NCBI RefSeq assembly: GCF_014672835.1 | Contig: NZ_CP060244.1 | Coordinates: forward strand, 2,597,001-2,661,000 | Direction: 5' to 3' | DNA length: 64,000 bases | Source: Entomobacter blattae | Lineage (GTDB): Bacteria; Pseudomonadota; Alphaproteobacteria; Acetobacterales; Acetobacteraceae | In this document: positions 9,098 to 18,357 of the stretch, one piece after another | How the letters are laid out: every line of letters starts with the position of its first letter | How positions within the stretch are numbered: the stretch's first letter is position 1 | The notes under the pieces: model-generated | What the model saw: the letters and a program-made list of their open reading frames with translations, nothing else | What the model was told of the DNA's origin: nothing | Database searches by the model: none | Program-made: the position numbers and the translations under genes

Positions 9098-12097
9098 ATG
9101 ACAAAAAATATGCTAATTGACGCCACACACGCTGAAGAGACGCGCGTTGTTGTTCTTAATGGGAACAAGCTGGAAGAATACGATGTTGAAACATCGTCTA
9201 AAAAGCAATTAAAAGGAAATATCTATCTGGCAAAGGTTATTCGTGTAGAGCCTAGCCTTCAGGCAGCCTTTGTTGAATATGGTGGGAATAAGCACGGCTT
9301 TCTAGCCTTTAGCGAGATCCATCCCGACTACTACCAAATTCCCGTAGCAGACCGCGAAAAACTCCTCGCCCTTCAAAATGAAGACATCAAAAACATTCAG
9401 GATCTCGACGAACTTGATGAACCTACCTCTTCTGACAATAGCCAGCCTGAAATACGTGAGTCTCTTAAGGAAGAAGACTCCCTTCTTGAGGCCACTGACC
9501 CCAATGATTATGAAACCATAGGCGGTGAAAATGATCCCGACGAAGACCGGCTCTCTTATCGCGAGACAATCCGCTTCCTTCGGAATTACAAAATTCAAGA
9601 AGTCATCCGCCGCAGGCAAATTCTTCTGGTTCAGGTTGTCAAGGAAGAGCGTGGCAATAAAGGCGCTGCCTTAACAACCTACATCTCCCTTGCGGGCCGC
9701 TATTGTGTATTAATGCCTAATTCCCTTAAAGGCGGGGGGATTTCGCGCAAGATAACCTCCCTGCCAGATCGTAAACGGTTAAGAGATATCATTTCAGAGA
9801 TTGATATCCCCCAGGGAATGGCGATGATCATCCGCACGGCAGGGGCTCAGAGGTCTCGTGCTGAAATCCACAAAGACTGTGAATATCTCCTTAAGCAATG
9901 GGATGAAATCCGCGAACAGACCATGCAGTCTATCGCCCCAACCTTGATCTATGAAGAAGCAAGCCTCATTAAAAGGGCCATTCGAGATATCTATACCCGC
10001 GATATCCATAGCATCATTATTGATGGGGAGCGGGCCTGGAAAGCCGTACGGGAATTTGCCCGCCTTATTATGCCCCAAAACACCAACCGGATCCATTTGT
10101 GGAAGGATGGCAACCAGCCGCTATTTTTACATTATAAAATAGAAGACCACCTCAACGCCATGTTCGTTCCTTCGGTGCAGTTAAAATCGGGGGGGTATAT
10201 TGTTATTAACCAAACCGAAGCCCTGGTGGCTATCGATGTCAACTCCGGACGCTCCATTCGAGAACGGGGCATTGAAGAAACCGCCTTGCGCACAAACCTA
10301 GAAGCTGCTGCAGAAATTGCCCACCAGCTTAAATTACGCGACCTTGCTGGCCTTATTGTCGTCGACTTTATCGATATGGAACAGCATAAACATAATATTA
10401 TGGTCGAGCGACGCCTGAAAGAAGCTCTCCGCAGTGATCGAGCCCGTATACAAGTAGGCCGGATTTCCCATTTTGGCTTGCTGGAAATGTCTCGCCAGCG
10501 CCTTCGCCCCTCTGTTTCAGAATCCTCTTTCATACCCTGCCCCCATTGTAATGGCAACGGTATTATCAGAAGTGTAGGCAGCTCTGCCCTTCATGTTCTA
10601 CGCTTACTGGAAGAGGAAAGCTGTAAACATCTAGGACATGAGCTTAAGGTTCATATTAATAACGATGTTGCCCTCTATATTCTTAACCACAAAAGGAATT
10701 GGCTGGACGAAATTGAAAGCCGCCATAAAGTTAAGGTTATTATTGACTTTGATAAGAATCTCTCTCCTTCAGAGGCTAAGATTGAACGTCTTAAACTCCT
10801 GCCCCGCCAAGAGAGTGCCTCAGCTCTTCCCGTGGAACAAAGCACAGCGGCCACATCTCCTGTGCGGGTGCGAGAAATTGCCATTCAAAATAACCGCACC
10901 CCTCATGAGGAGCTCACGCCCCTAGATTCTGACCCAGCTGCTGAATCTCTTTCCCCATCTCTTGCCCCAGAGGCTGAAGAGTATTCGGAAGAAGAAAATA
11001 CCCATCGGCGTAGACGCAGACGCAGACGGCGTAATAACTTCCGGGGAGAAAATAATCGGAACTATTCTTCAGATTCACAAAGAGAGGCTACCAGTCCAAC
11101 GTCAGAATTTGAGGAGGCGGCACTTTCCTCTACTGTTCACGAAACTGTAGTCCCCGAACAGCAACCGGCTGCTTTGCATAATAATAATGTGAAGGAACAG
11201 GCTCCTTATACACGACCACAGCGGAGAGCACCTCGGCAAAAAGAAAGGCCTCGTCAACAGCCAAGCCAGATAGTAAACGAGCCTATTCCTTCTCCACTTT
11301 ACCAGGGGCCAACTCCTGCTGAACCCTTCAACAAGTTCGATATTTTTGAAGTTATGGAACAAACAGATTCTGACTATTTTGAAAATCACGGCCCCTCAAA
11401 TACCTCCCCTCCCCAGGGCTTGGAGGAAGGGGGTGTTTATCGGGAAGATCAGAACGTTATTTCCGGTCAAGCTGCAGAAGTGCCAGCCTCTCCTTCCAAC
11501 AGAAGACGGACAACCAGAAGGCGAAAACCAACAACACTTCCCTTATCCACTCAACAATCACCAGAGCCAGGCCAGGAAGTGACTATAGCCGCTTTTATCG
11601 AGGAAGAACCTACCCCTACCCTGGCGCCAAAGCCAAAGAATGTAAAGAAAGCTTCTTCCCCCCGGCGGAAAAAAACTTCTGATAGCGATGATCTGTCATC
11701 GGAAAATTCAGATCCTCTAGGTGAAGAAAACCAACAAGAAAAGGCTGCACCGAAGAAAACACCCACAAAAAGGCAAAGCAAAGCGACGATAACCAAAGCC
11801 AAACAGGCTTCTAAAGGTGATCTTTCTGCAAACGAGGAAGAAAGAGCCCCTGAAGAGAAAGCGCTTGAAGAAAGTCCCACACGTGCTTCCCGAAGTCGCA
11901 AAAGGACAACCACGCCTGCAACCTCCAAAACGGCTTCCTCACGGAGAAGCACAACAGCCAAAGACGTTAAAAATCCTAAAAAGCTCTCCCCTGAAAAACC
12001 CTCCACGGAATCCCAAGAAGAGCCTGCTATTAAACCCATTATTATTGAAGATCGTGCGCCAGATTCACCGAAGAAAAAAGGGTGGTGGAGCCGGTAA
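9098..12097 (+). CDS. rne: Ribonuclease E
   Basis: 999 aa from the ATG at 9098, which gives the expected beginning MTKNMLIDATHAEETRVVVL; GGAG lies upstream at 9081-9084. Frames opening earlier (8999) add 33 residues that do not resemble the family. Endoribonuclease that initiates mRNA decay and processes rRNA and tRNA. The S1 domain (about residues 35-190) is split by an acidic insert of about 80 residues rich in D and E, common in alphaproteobacteria. The DNase-I-like catalytic region has the metal-binding Asp residues in VAIDVNSG and VVDFIDM, and the zinc-link is CPHC. The C-terminal ~430 residues are low complexity, alternating acidic and Arg/Lys-rich tracts (a run of nine Arg), the usual RNA and degradosome scaffold. 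It ends with KKKGWWSR. Confidence 0.95.
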   Translation: MTKNMLIDATHAEETRVVVLNGNKLEEYDVETSSKKQLKGNIYLAKVIRVEPSLQAAFVEYGGNKHGFLAFSEIHPDYYQIPVADREKLLALQNEDIKNIQDLDELDEPTSSDNSQPEIRESLKEEDSLLEATDPNDYETIGGENDPDEDRLSYRETIRFLRNYKIQEVIRRRQILLVQVVKEERGNKGAALTTYISLAGRYCVLMPNSLKGGGISRKITSLPDRKRLRDIISEIDIPQGMAMIIRTAGAQRSRAEIHKDCEYLLKQWDEIREQTMQSIAPTLIYEEASLIKRAIRDIYTRDIHSIIIDGERAWKAVREFARLIMPQNTNRIHLWKDGNQPLFLHYKIEDHLNAMFVPSVQLKSGGYIVINQTEALVAIDVNSGRSIRERGIEETALRTNLEAAAEIAHQLKLRDLAGLIVVDFIDMEQHKHNIMVERRLKEALRSDRARIQVGRISHFGLLEMSRQRLRPSVSESSFIPCPHCNGNGIIRSVGSSALHVLRLLEEESCKHLGHELKVHINNDVALYILNHKRNWLDEIESRHKVKVIIDFDKNLSPSEAKIERLKLLPRQESASALPVEQSTAATSPVRVREIAIQNNRTPHEELTPLDSDPAAESLSPSLAPEAEEYSEEENTHRRRRRRRRRNNFRGENNRNYSSDSQREATSPTSEFEEAALSSTVHETVVPEQQPAALHNNNVKEQAPYTRPQRRAPRQKERPRQQPSQIVNEPIPSPLYQGPTPAEPFNKFDIFEVMEQTDSDYFENHGPSNTSPPQGLEEGGVYREDQNVISGQAAEVPASPSNRRRTTRRRKPTTLPLSTQQSPEPGQEVTIAAFIEEEPTPTLAPKPKNVKKASSPRRKKTSDSDDLSSENSDPLGEENQQEKAAPKKTPTKRQSKATITKAKQASKGDLSANEEERAPEEKALEESPTRASRSRKRTTTPATSKTASSRRSTTAKDVKNPKKLSPEKPSTESQEEPAIKPIIIEDRAPDSPKKKGWWSR

Positions 12098-12142
12098 GTT
12101 TCTTAACCAAATTTCATTGGCTTAACGTCTCATTACATCACA

Positions 12143-12184
12143 TTTTACCCTCTGGTACAAATAATCCTGTGCCAGAGGGTAAAA
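12143..12184. terminator. Inverted repeat between convergent genes, possible terminator
   Basis: Perfect 13-bp inverted repeat TTTTACCCTCTGG / CCAGAGGGTAAAA (12143-12155 with 12172-12184), 16-nt loop, between rne and the convergent ATPase gene. No T-run follows the stem on either strand, so it is not a textbook intrinsic terminator; it could stop transcription with Rho or protect 3' ends. Confidence 0.5.
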
Positions 12185-12247
12185 GCCATAGGGTAAAATT
12201 TTATAAAAATACTGGCTAGTCTACGTGTTTACATCGTCGCTAAATGG

Positions 12248-13741
12248 TTAACCCTTCGCTAGAAGAGCGGTCTCCCAATTTGTACCAGGAATAGCTATTT
12301 TTTCCTTACGCCCCTGCTCTTCATAGCAAATGACAATAAAGTTTTTTTCTTCCAAATATTCAATCTGGCGGCGAGCCCGCGCTAAAGAGGCCGTCCCGTA
12401 GATGTAAGCCACCTGTTTTTCTGTGGGAGCAGGCTGTTTTCTTATCGCTGTGCAGGCAATAAGTAAAAACACACCTTGGATATCATCCGGTAATTCTTTG
12501 GCCATAGACTGCGCCGTTAACCAGTCGGAATCTTGTAGAAAAGCAGAGTCTGTCTTTGTATTGGCGAGCACCACCAACCCTCTCAGTTCTGCAATGGAAA
12601 GACCTTGCTTCCCTAGGCCTGCAACACGCCATTTTTGGCTGAAAGCCTGATAGATTTCCGCCAGAGGCAGGCTGTCCCTTCCGACCCTTTCCGCCAATAC
12701 GGCATAGACAATCTCTAGGGCTTTTTCCAGACGTTCATCCGCATTCATGGTCGGTTCGCACAAACCGGAATCTTGCTCCATCCTTTCAGCTTGCTGAATA
12801 TAGGCATCTAACAGGGCAGTACTTTCAGCAACGGAAACAGGGCGTTTTTCCACTCTTTGGGGAAGCTCTGTCGCCTGCAAATCCATCAATACCAGGTTTT
12901 CTGCCTGCTCAATGCTAGGCAGGGGGGTAAACTGCATCACTTGGACTTCCCCAGACCGTGAAGCTGTTTCAACCGCTCCTATTTTTACAGGAAGGGGTTT
13001 ACGAGAAATAGCAGGCCCCAGAGCAATAAAGTGGCCTCTCTCAAGATCACGAAAAGCTTCTGCTTGCCGGCGTTCCATTCCTAATAAATCAGAGGCGCGC
13101 AACATATCAATATCTAAGAAAGTCCTTCCCATCAGGAAATTAGAGGCTTCAGCAGCAACATTTTTGGCAAGTTTTGCCAACCGTTGGGTGGCAATCACCC
13201 CTGCTAGTCCTCGTTTACGGCCCCGACACATGAGGTTTGTCATCGCTGATAGTGAAGCCCTGCGCGCTTCTTCCGAGTAATCCCCACCACCGGCAGGGGC
13301 AAAAAGCTGGGCCTCATCCACCACCACCAACACCGGAAACCAATAAGAGCGAGGAGCATCAAACAAACCGCTTAAAAAAGCAGCGGCACTTCTCAATTGG
13401 CCATCTATCTCTACATTTTCCATATTGAGAATGGCTGAAACACGGTGCTGACGTACCCTCTCAGCCGCCTGATAAAGCTGGGCGAGTGTATAATCGGCCG
13501 CATCCAGGGCAAGATGGTTATATTTTCCCGCCAGGGTAGAGAAATCCCCTTCTGGATCTATTATAATCTGCTGGACATGGCTTGCCGACTGTTCCAGAAG
13601 ACGGCGCAACAAATGCGATTTTCCCGAACCAGAATTGCCTTGCACCAACAGGCGTGTGGCCAGAAGCTCAACCAAATCCACAGAGACGGGAACCGTCCTC
13701 CCCTGTTCTAGGCGTGTTCCCAATTCAATATCACTTGTCAT
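12248..13741 (-). CDS. HerA/FtsK-like P-loop ATPase (DUF87 family)
   Basis: 497 aa from the ATG at 13739-13741 (a TTG five codons upstream is also open but less likely). Walker A is GNSGSGKSH near residue 40 and Walker B is VVVDEAQLF near 145. The P-loop is followed by IIIDPEGDFSTL, typical of the HerA/DUF87 helicase group, and an RGRKRGLAGVIATQR segment after Walker B fits sensor/arginine-finger positions. The C-terminal 150 residues look helical with a possible winged helix. Proteins of this group are hexameric DNA pumps or helicases; the substrate here is unknown. No NurA nuclease neighbour is present. Confidence 0.85.
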   Translation of the reverse strand: MTSDIELGTRLEQGRTVPVSVDLVELLATRLLVQGNSGSGKSHLLRRLLEQSASHVQQIIIDPEGDFSTLAGKYNHLALDAADYTLAQLYQAAERVRQHRVSAILNMENVEIDGQLRSAAAFLSGLFDAPRSYWFPVLVVVDEAQLFAPAGGGDYSEEARRASLSAMTNLMCRGRKRGLAGVIATQRLAKLAKNVAAEASNFLMGRTFLDIDMLRASDLLGMERRQAEAFRDLERGHFIALGPAISRKPLPVKIGAVETASRSGEVQVMQFTPLPSIEQAENLVLMDLQATELPQRVEKRPVSVAESTALLDAYIQQAERMEQDSGLCEPTMNADERLEKALEIVYAVLAERVGRDSLPLAEIYQAFSQKWRVAGLGKQGLSIAELRGLVVLANTKTDSAFLQDSDWLTAQSMAKELPDDIQGVFLLIACTAIRKQPAPTEKQVAYIYGTASLARARRQIEYLEEKNFIVICYEEQGRKEKIAIPGTNWETALLAKG

Positions 13742-13966
13742 GAATATTCGATACAAACAACGGCTGCATTTTGCAAGTTACCTGGGAAAAAGATCTGTAA
13801 AACATATAACTATAAAACATCTTATTCTTGTTTTTGTTTTTTTATTTCCATATTAATAACCATTACCCTATAAATATCGGCAATAGTAAAAATCGCGTTA
13901 ACACCCTTCCGCCAAGATTTCTCCCTCAGAGGTCTAAGTGTTTTTTGAAAGCAACATCATAATATC

Positions 13967-14443
13967 ATGCAACTGACACGCTATACAGATTATGCCCTCC
14001 GGGTGCTGATGTATCTTGGGACATCAGACGACAGGCTTGCATCTATCCATGAGATAGCCATTGTCTACAACATTTCGCAAAACCATCTCATGAAAGTTGT
14101 TCATGATCTAGGAAAAAAAGGCTATGTAGAAACCTTACGGGGCAGGAATGGGGGCCTTCGCCTGGCAAAAAAACCTTCTGAAATCAATATTGGCCAGGTG
14201 ATAAGGGAAACAGAAGACAATTTTCAGCTCGTCAAGTGCTCAAGCTGCATCATTATTACTAAATGTACACTCATCAGTGCATTGGATTTAGCACTGCACG
14301 CCTTTTTGGAAGTATTAGACAGATATACCCTTGCCGATATCCTTGCCGAACCAGAAGGACTTAAAAAAATCTTCTCCCATTCCATTCAAGTCACAGGGCT
14401 TAAACAACGTAAAACTCTCTCTGAAGCAAAGGCTGAAGCCTAA
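13967..14443 (+). CDS. nsrR: Rrf2-family regulator, NsrR-type (nitric-oxide sensing candidate)
   Basis: 158 aa, usual for Rrf2 proteins. An N-terminal winged helix begins MQLTRYTDYALRVLMYL and includes the recognition region SQNHLMKVVHDL and wing GRNGGLRLAK. Three cysteines that would bind an iron-sulfur cluster lie in the KCSSCIIITKC stretch at about residues 87-97, followed by a dimer helix ending LDRYTLADIL, as in NsrR. NsrR represses NO-detoxification genes until its cluster reacts with NO. The cysteine spacing is C-x2-C-x5-C: the second interval matches NsrR but the first is shorter than the C-x4-C I recall for E. coli. No NO-metabolism gene lies nearby, so the target is unknown. Confidence 0.8.
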   Translation: MQLTRYTDYALRVLMYLGTSDDRLASIHEIAIVYNISQNHLMKVVHDLGKKGYVETLRGRNGGLRLAKKPSEINIGQVIRETEDNFQLVKCSSCIIITKCTLISALDLALHAFLEVLDRYTLADILAEPEGLKKIFSHSIQVTGLKQRKTLSEAKAEA

Positions 14444-14466
14444 CCTTATTCCCATTAGCCCACGCA

Positions 14467-14500
14467 AGCAAAAGTTATCATCTTCACCCTTTTGCTCTTT
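14467..14500 (+). terminator. Probable terminator after the Rrf2 regulator
   Basis: AGCAAAAG (14467-14474) pairs with CTTTTGCT (14489-14496), 14-nt loop, followed by CTTT. The stem is short and A/T-rich, so the call is tentative. Confidence 0.4.
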
Positions 14501-14535
14501 ACAGTGTTAAACAGGCTTTAATAGCCTTTATACAA

Positions 14536-14566
14536 TCTGTATACTTTATAGTCTGTATACTTATAG
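14536..14566. repeat. Imperfect 15/16-bp tandem duplication
   Basis: TCTGTATACTTTATAG followed directly by TCTGTATACTTATAG, upstream of aspS. Each copy contains the palindrome GTATAC, so the pair could also be a regulator binding site; this is inference. Confidence 0.7.
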
Positions 14567-14681
14567 CAATGTGGTTTATTTTCAGCAAAATATGAATATT
14601 ACCCTGAAAGGCTTTTCTATTTTCTTATGTAATGCTAATAATCCTGCCTTTCTGGATCTCCGTAAAACAGGATAACCTTTT

Positions 14682-16475
14682 ATGCACCTCTATCGCACTC
14701 ACCTCTGCGCAGATTTGCGCGCAACCCATGCTGGTGAAACTGTACGCCTTTCAGGCTGGATCCATAGCAAACGTGACCATGGTGGGCTTCTCTTTATAGA
14801 TTTGCGAGATGATTCGGGGCTAACCCAAATCGTTATTCCTGCGGAATCTCCCCTGCTGGCAAACGTGGAACATCTACGAGTCGAGTCCGTGTTAACGATA
14901 ACGGGCAAGGTCGTGTTAAGGGATAAAGAGACAATTAATCCACGCCTACCCACAGGGGAAATCGAAGTCCAGGCCCAAGACATCACCATACAGTCTGCTG
15001 CTGCTGTTCTTCCCTTCCAAGTTGCAGGCCAGGAGCATTACCCTGAAGAGTTACGCCTCAAATATCGGTATCTTGATTTAAGACGAGAGAAATTACATCA
15101 CAATATTCTTCTTCGCTCTAAGGTGATTGCAAGCCTTAGGCACTCTATGACGGAGCAGGGTTTCGTAGAGTTCCAAACCCCTATTCTTACGGCATCTTCC
15201 CCTGAAGGAGCCCGAGATTTCCTGGTTCCTGCTCGTCTTCATCCTGGGAAATTCTACGCCCTTCCCCAAGCACCCCAGCAATTTAAACAGCTTGCCATGA
15301 TTGCAGGTTTTGACCGTTATTTTCAAATTGCCCCTTGTTTTCGAGATGAGGCTTCGCGTGCCGATCGTTCCCCTGGGGAATTCTATCAGCTCGACTTTGA
15401 AATGGCCTTCGCAACCCAGGAAGATGTTTTTGCAACCCTTGAGCCCGTGCTGGAAAAAATTTTCAAAGAATATGGAAACAATCGCACGGTCAGTCCTACA
15501 CCTTTTGAGCGCATTCCCTACCACACGGCTATGAAGGTTTATGGTTCTGACAAACCCGACCTTCGTAACCCTCTTAAGCTCACCAACGTCACGGAAAGTT
15601 TTGCCAATTCTGGGTTTGGCCTCTTTGCCAAAATTGCTGCTAGTGGAGGAGAAATCCGTGCTATTCCTGCTCCTGGCGCTGCAGCAAAGCCCCGTTCTTT
15701 CTTTGATAAGCTCAATAGCTGGGCCCGCGAAGAAGGAGCTGGCGGGTTAGGCTACATTACTTTTGAGGAGGATGGCCCCAAAGGCCCCATAGCCAAAAAC
15801 CTTGAAGCTGACCGTGTTGAACAAATTCGCACAGTCTGTCACCTCAATACCGGAGATGCCGTCTTCTTTGTTGGTGGAAAAGGGGATGACATGGTGAAAT
15901 TCTCAGGGCTGGTCAGAACCAAAATTGCCCAAGAACTTGACCTGATCGAGAAAAACGCCTTTCGCTTTTGCTGGATTGTTGATTTTCCTATGTATGAGCG
16001 TAATGAAGAAACAGGGGAAATCGATTTTTCCCATAACCCTTTTTCTATGCCTCAAGGGGGTCTCGAAGCCTTAGAAACGTTAGATCCCTTACAGGTTAAA
16101 GCCTACCAATATGATATTGTTTGTAATGGGATTGAGCTTTCCTCTGGCGCAATCCGGAACCACAAGCCTGAAATTATGGTAAAAGCTTTCGAAATTGCAG
16201 GCTACACCCAAAAGGATGTTGAAGAACGTTTTGGGGGAATGTTTCACGCTTTTTCTTATGGTGCCCCCCCTCATGGTGGAGCAGCCCCTGGGGTTGACCG
16301 CATAGTCATGCTCCTCGCCGATGAACCCAATATTCGTGAAGTCATTCTTTTCCCGCTCAACCAGCAAGGGGAAGACCTGATGATGGGAGCACCTGCCGAA
16401 GTCACACCGCAGCGCCTTAAAGAACTTTTCCTAGCCCTGGATCTCCCAAAACCCAAAACCACAAAATCATTCTAA
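14682..16475 (+). CDS. aspS: Aspartyl-tRNA synthetase
   Basis: 597 aa, normal for the bacterial-type enzyme. Attaches Asp to tRNA(Asp). An OB-fold anticodon-binding domain (residues 1-110, [20 protein letters not shown]) precedes the class II catalytic core with motif 2 [10 protein letters not shown]. The GAD insertion domain spans about 285-430, and motif 3 [17 protein letters not shown] follows. ATG at 14682 follows AGGAT. The gene stands alone, with a terminator after it. Confidence 0.97.
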   Translation: MHLYRTHLCADLRATHAGETVRLSGWIHSKRDHGGLLFIDLRDDSGLTQIVIPAESPLLANVEHLRVESVLTITGKVVLRDKETINPRLPTGEIEVQAQDITIQSAAAVLPFQVAGQEHYPEELRLKYRYLDLRREKLHHNILLRSKVIASLRHSMTEQGFVEFQTPILTASSPEGARDFLVPARLHPGKFYALPQAPQQFKQLAMIAGFDRYFQIAPCFRDEASRADRSPGEFYQLDFEMAFATQEDVFATLEPVLEKIFKEYGNNRTVSPTPFERIPYHTAMKVYGSDKPDLRNPLKLTNVTESFANSGFGLFAKIAASGGEIRAIPAPGAAAKPRSFFDKLNSWAREEGAGGLGYITFEEDGPKGPIAKNLEADRVEQIRTVCHLNTGDAVFFVGGKGDDMVKFSGLVRTKIAQELDLIEKNAFRFCWIVDFPMYERNEETGEIDFSHNPFSMPQGGLEALETLDPLQVKAYQYDIVCNGIELSSGAIRNHKPEIMVKAFEIAGYTQKDVEERFGGMFHAFSYGAPPHGGAAPGVDRIVMLLADEPNIREVILFPLNQQGEDLMMGAPAEVTPQRLKELFLALDLPKPKTTKSF

Positions 16476-16494
16476 ATCCCATCAGAATCCGCTC

Positions 16495-16530
16495 AAAAAA
16501 GGGGGAAGTTTTTTGCCTCCTTTTTTCTTT
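16495..16530 (+). terminator. Intrinsic terminator of aspS
   Basis: AAAAAAGGGGG (16495-16505) pairs with CCTCCTTTTTT (16516-16526) with one G-U wobble, 10-nt loop, and the T-run continues to 16530. Confidence 0.85.
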
Positions 16531-16677
16531 ATAAAGGCGAAATCAAGACGAATGACTCTAAACAGAAGAAAACCCTTTTCCCCTTTGGTCGTTTGAGTTT
16601 TGAAAATGGGTCTAGCTTCTCAAAGGCTTTTTTCTTCCCGCTGAAAAATAGCAGATTTAGAGTAAAGGGAGAAAATA

Positions 16678-17598
16678 ATGGCGTGTTCTTCTTCAAGATT
16701 TACCCTTTTTAAAAGGGTAGAACTGATTACAGTCTTTTTTTATATATTTTATTCATTTTCGCAAAAAAGGCTTTTCAGATTTTCTCACCTCTTACCTGCG
16801 CTGACCACAATATTTTTTCTCCAAGCTGCTTCTTCCACCTTTGCGGATGAGCTACTCCCCCATAAGGCAGAATATACGCTGGAACTTATTTCAGTTTCTG
16901 ACGGTAATATCGTTAATGCACAAGGCAAACTCTCCTATACCCTTTTTGACGCCTGTGATGCTTGGGCTTCCGAACAACAGCTGCTTTTGCTGACTTCTGT
17001 TCGTACCGGACAGTTTCACTATACTCTTTCTAACGCAACGAATTGGGAAAAAAAGGACGGTCGCTTTTTTTCCTTCATTTTTCTTCATAAACAAAATGGC
17101 CTTATCATTTCCAAGCTGGCGGGTCGTTCCACTATGGGGCCAAAAGGAGGAAAAACCGTATTCTCCTTCCCACAAGGCCTATCAATCCCTCTTCCTGCAG
17201 GCACATTATTTCCACTGGCCTATACCCACGCCCTCCTGAAAGAAAGAAATACCAAACCTGCCCCCACCCACAGGTTGCTATTTGATGGAACAACACCTTC
17301 CAGTGCCATTGAAACCTATGTTCTTTCCCTACCGGCCCGACAATCCGAGCAAGCCGTATCAACCACCCCTATTCACCACGCCGCATTCTCCAAGCCTGCC
17401 CCACAACCAGTTGATATTTCCTTCTTTCCTGCTTCACCAGCTTCCCTTATGCCAGATTATGAGACAATCATACACTACACCGCCAATGGAATTGCCAAAT
17501 ATATGGAAATGACTTTTGGAACTTTTCGCATGCGCGCCACCCTTACCAAACTGGAAATCGCCAAAGAAGCATCCTGCCCACAAAAAAAGCACAGCTAA
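16678..17598 (+). CDS. eipB: Cell-envelope integrity protein EipB (DUF1849)
   Basis: 306 aa. ATG at 16678 is preceded by AAAGGGAG. A long N-terminus with a hydrophobic export segment ends near the AASSTFADE stretch (about residue 58), so the mature protein is periplasmic. The mature part starts with HKAEYTLEL and follows the DUF1849 pattern: an FDACDAW motif, LTSVRTGQFHY, WEKKDGRFF, LPAGTLFPLAYTHALL, and a YETIIHYTANGIAKYMEM-like end. EipB is a beta-spiral protein needed for envelope stability in Brucella. The two cysteines it uses for a disulfide have counterparts here, in DACDAW and near the C-terminus (ASCPQKK). The basic leader before the hydrophobic core is longer than usual. Confidence 0.82.
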   Translation: MACSSSRFTLFKRVELITVFFYIFYSFSQKRLFRFSHLLPALTTIFFLQAASSTFADELLPHKAEYTLELISVSDGNIVNAQGKLSYTLFDACDAWASEQQLLLLTSVRTGQFHYTLSNATNWEKKDGRFFSFIFLHKQNGLIISKLAGRSTMGPKGGKTVFSFPQGLSIPLPAGTLFPLAYTHALLKERNTKPAPTHRLLFDGTTPSSAIETYVLSLPARQSEQAVSTTPIHHAAFSKPAPQPVDISFFPASPASLMPDYETIIHYTANGIAKYMEMTFGTFRMRATLTKLEIAKEASCPQKKHS

Positions 17599-17605
17599 GC
17601 TTGAA

Positions 17606-17655
17606 GAAAAAATAAAGGCCTGTGAAAAAATAAAGGCCTGTGAAAAAATAAAGAC
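17606..17655. repeat. 18-bp tandem repeat after eipB (about 2.8 copies)
   Basis: The unit GAAAAAATAAAGGCCTGT starts at 17606, 17624 and 17642, the third copy diverging after about 12 nt. It begins 7 nt after the eipB stop codon. Confidence 0.9.
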
Positions 17656-17738
17656 CAGCTTGTAGAAATCTCTGGACAGAGGCAAAGCTTCCATTTTACT
17701 AATGGCAAAGCGATATTCACAACGTGGTATTTTGTTTT

Positions 17739-17984
17739 ATGAGCGAAAAAGTGCTGGACGTACAGGGACTAAGCTGCCCTTTGCCTGTTCTAAAAGCGAA
17801 CAAAACATTACGCGGCATGACCGCCGGAGAAAAGTTGCGTATCCTCGCTACCGATAAGGCCAGCATTGCCGATTTTAAAGCTTTCTGCCGCGAAACCGGC
17901 CATAGTCTTATTGCCTTTAGTGAGGAAGGAGACCTATTATCTTTTACGATCCGACGCAAAAACGATACAGCTCCGGAAGATTAG
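17739..17984 (+). CDS. TusA-family sulfurtransferase
   Basis: 81 aa from ATG at 17739 (MSEKVLDVQGLSCPLPV...). The SirA/TusA fold carries its sulfur as persulfide on the cysteine of the CPLPVLKA motif, residue 13. Such proteins pass sulfur to tRNA thiolation, molybdenum cofactor or sulfur oxidation pathways; this sequence does not show which. It lies between eipB and xseB without clear operon partners. Confidence 0.88.
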   Translation: MSEKVLDVQGLSCPLPVLKANKTLRGMTAGEKLRILATDKASIADFKAFCRETGHSLIAFSEEGDLLSFTIRRKNDTAPED

Positions 17985-18052
17985 GCTTAATAAAGTAAAC
18001 TTGTGTTTTCATTTTAGCAAAAATATGCTTTCTACATTTTAAAAGCACGATA

Positions 18053-18082
18053 TTCTTTTTTTATAATCAAACCTGGTATAAT
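18053..18082 (+). promoter_or_regulatory. Possible sigma70-type promoter of the xseB operon
   Basis: TATAAT at 18077-18082 with a weak TTCTTT at 18053-18058, 18-bp spacing, about 37 nt before the xseB start. The -10 is perfect, the -35 poor. Confidence 0.4.
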
Positions 18083-18118
18083 ACTTTACCACAGTACTGA
18101 AAGTTGCGTGTTTCCTTC

Positions 18119-18355
18119 ATGACTTCCTCCACCGAAAACCTTTCCTTTGAAGATGCTTTGAACGAGCTTGAAAAAATTGTCCGTAATCTTGAAAGTGGCC
18201 AGCTTAAATTAGAAGATGCTATACAGGCCTATGAGCGAGGCTCTGCCCTAAAACGGCTCTGTGAAGAAAAACTCAATGCTGTGGAAGCCCGGATTGAAGC
18301 AATCGTCCATAAAAATGACGGAAGTATAGCGGTTGAACCCATGGATAAAGAATAA
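18119..18355 (+). CDS. xseB: Exodeoxyribonuclease VII small subunit
   Basis: 78 aa from ATG at 18119; a TTG five codons earlier is open but not needed. The XseB signature is clear: LSFEDALNELEKIVRNLESG, LEDAIQAYERG and LKRLCEEKL, forming a helical coiled coil. It complexes with XseA (not in this window) in a single-strand exonuclease. The stop lies 2 nt before ispA, so the two are cotranscribed, as is common in alphaproteobacteria. Confidence 0.95.
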   Translation: MTSSTENLSFEDALNELEKIVRNLESGQLKLEDAIQAYERGSALKRLCEEKLNAVEARIEAIVHKNDGSIAVEPMDKE

Positions 18356-18357
18356 AG

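Noticed and set aside
10132-10557. Minus-strand ORF of 141 codons
   Set aside because: Antisense to the conserved catalytic domain of RNase E.
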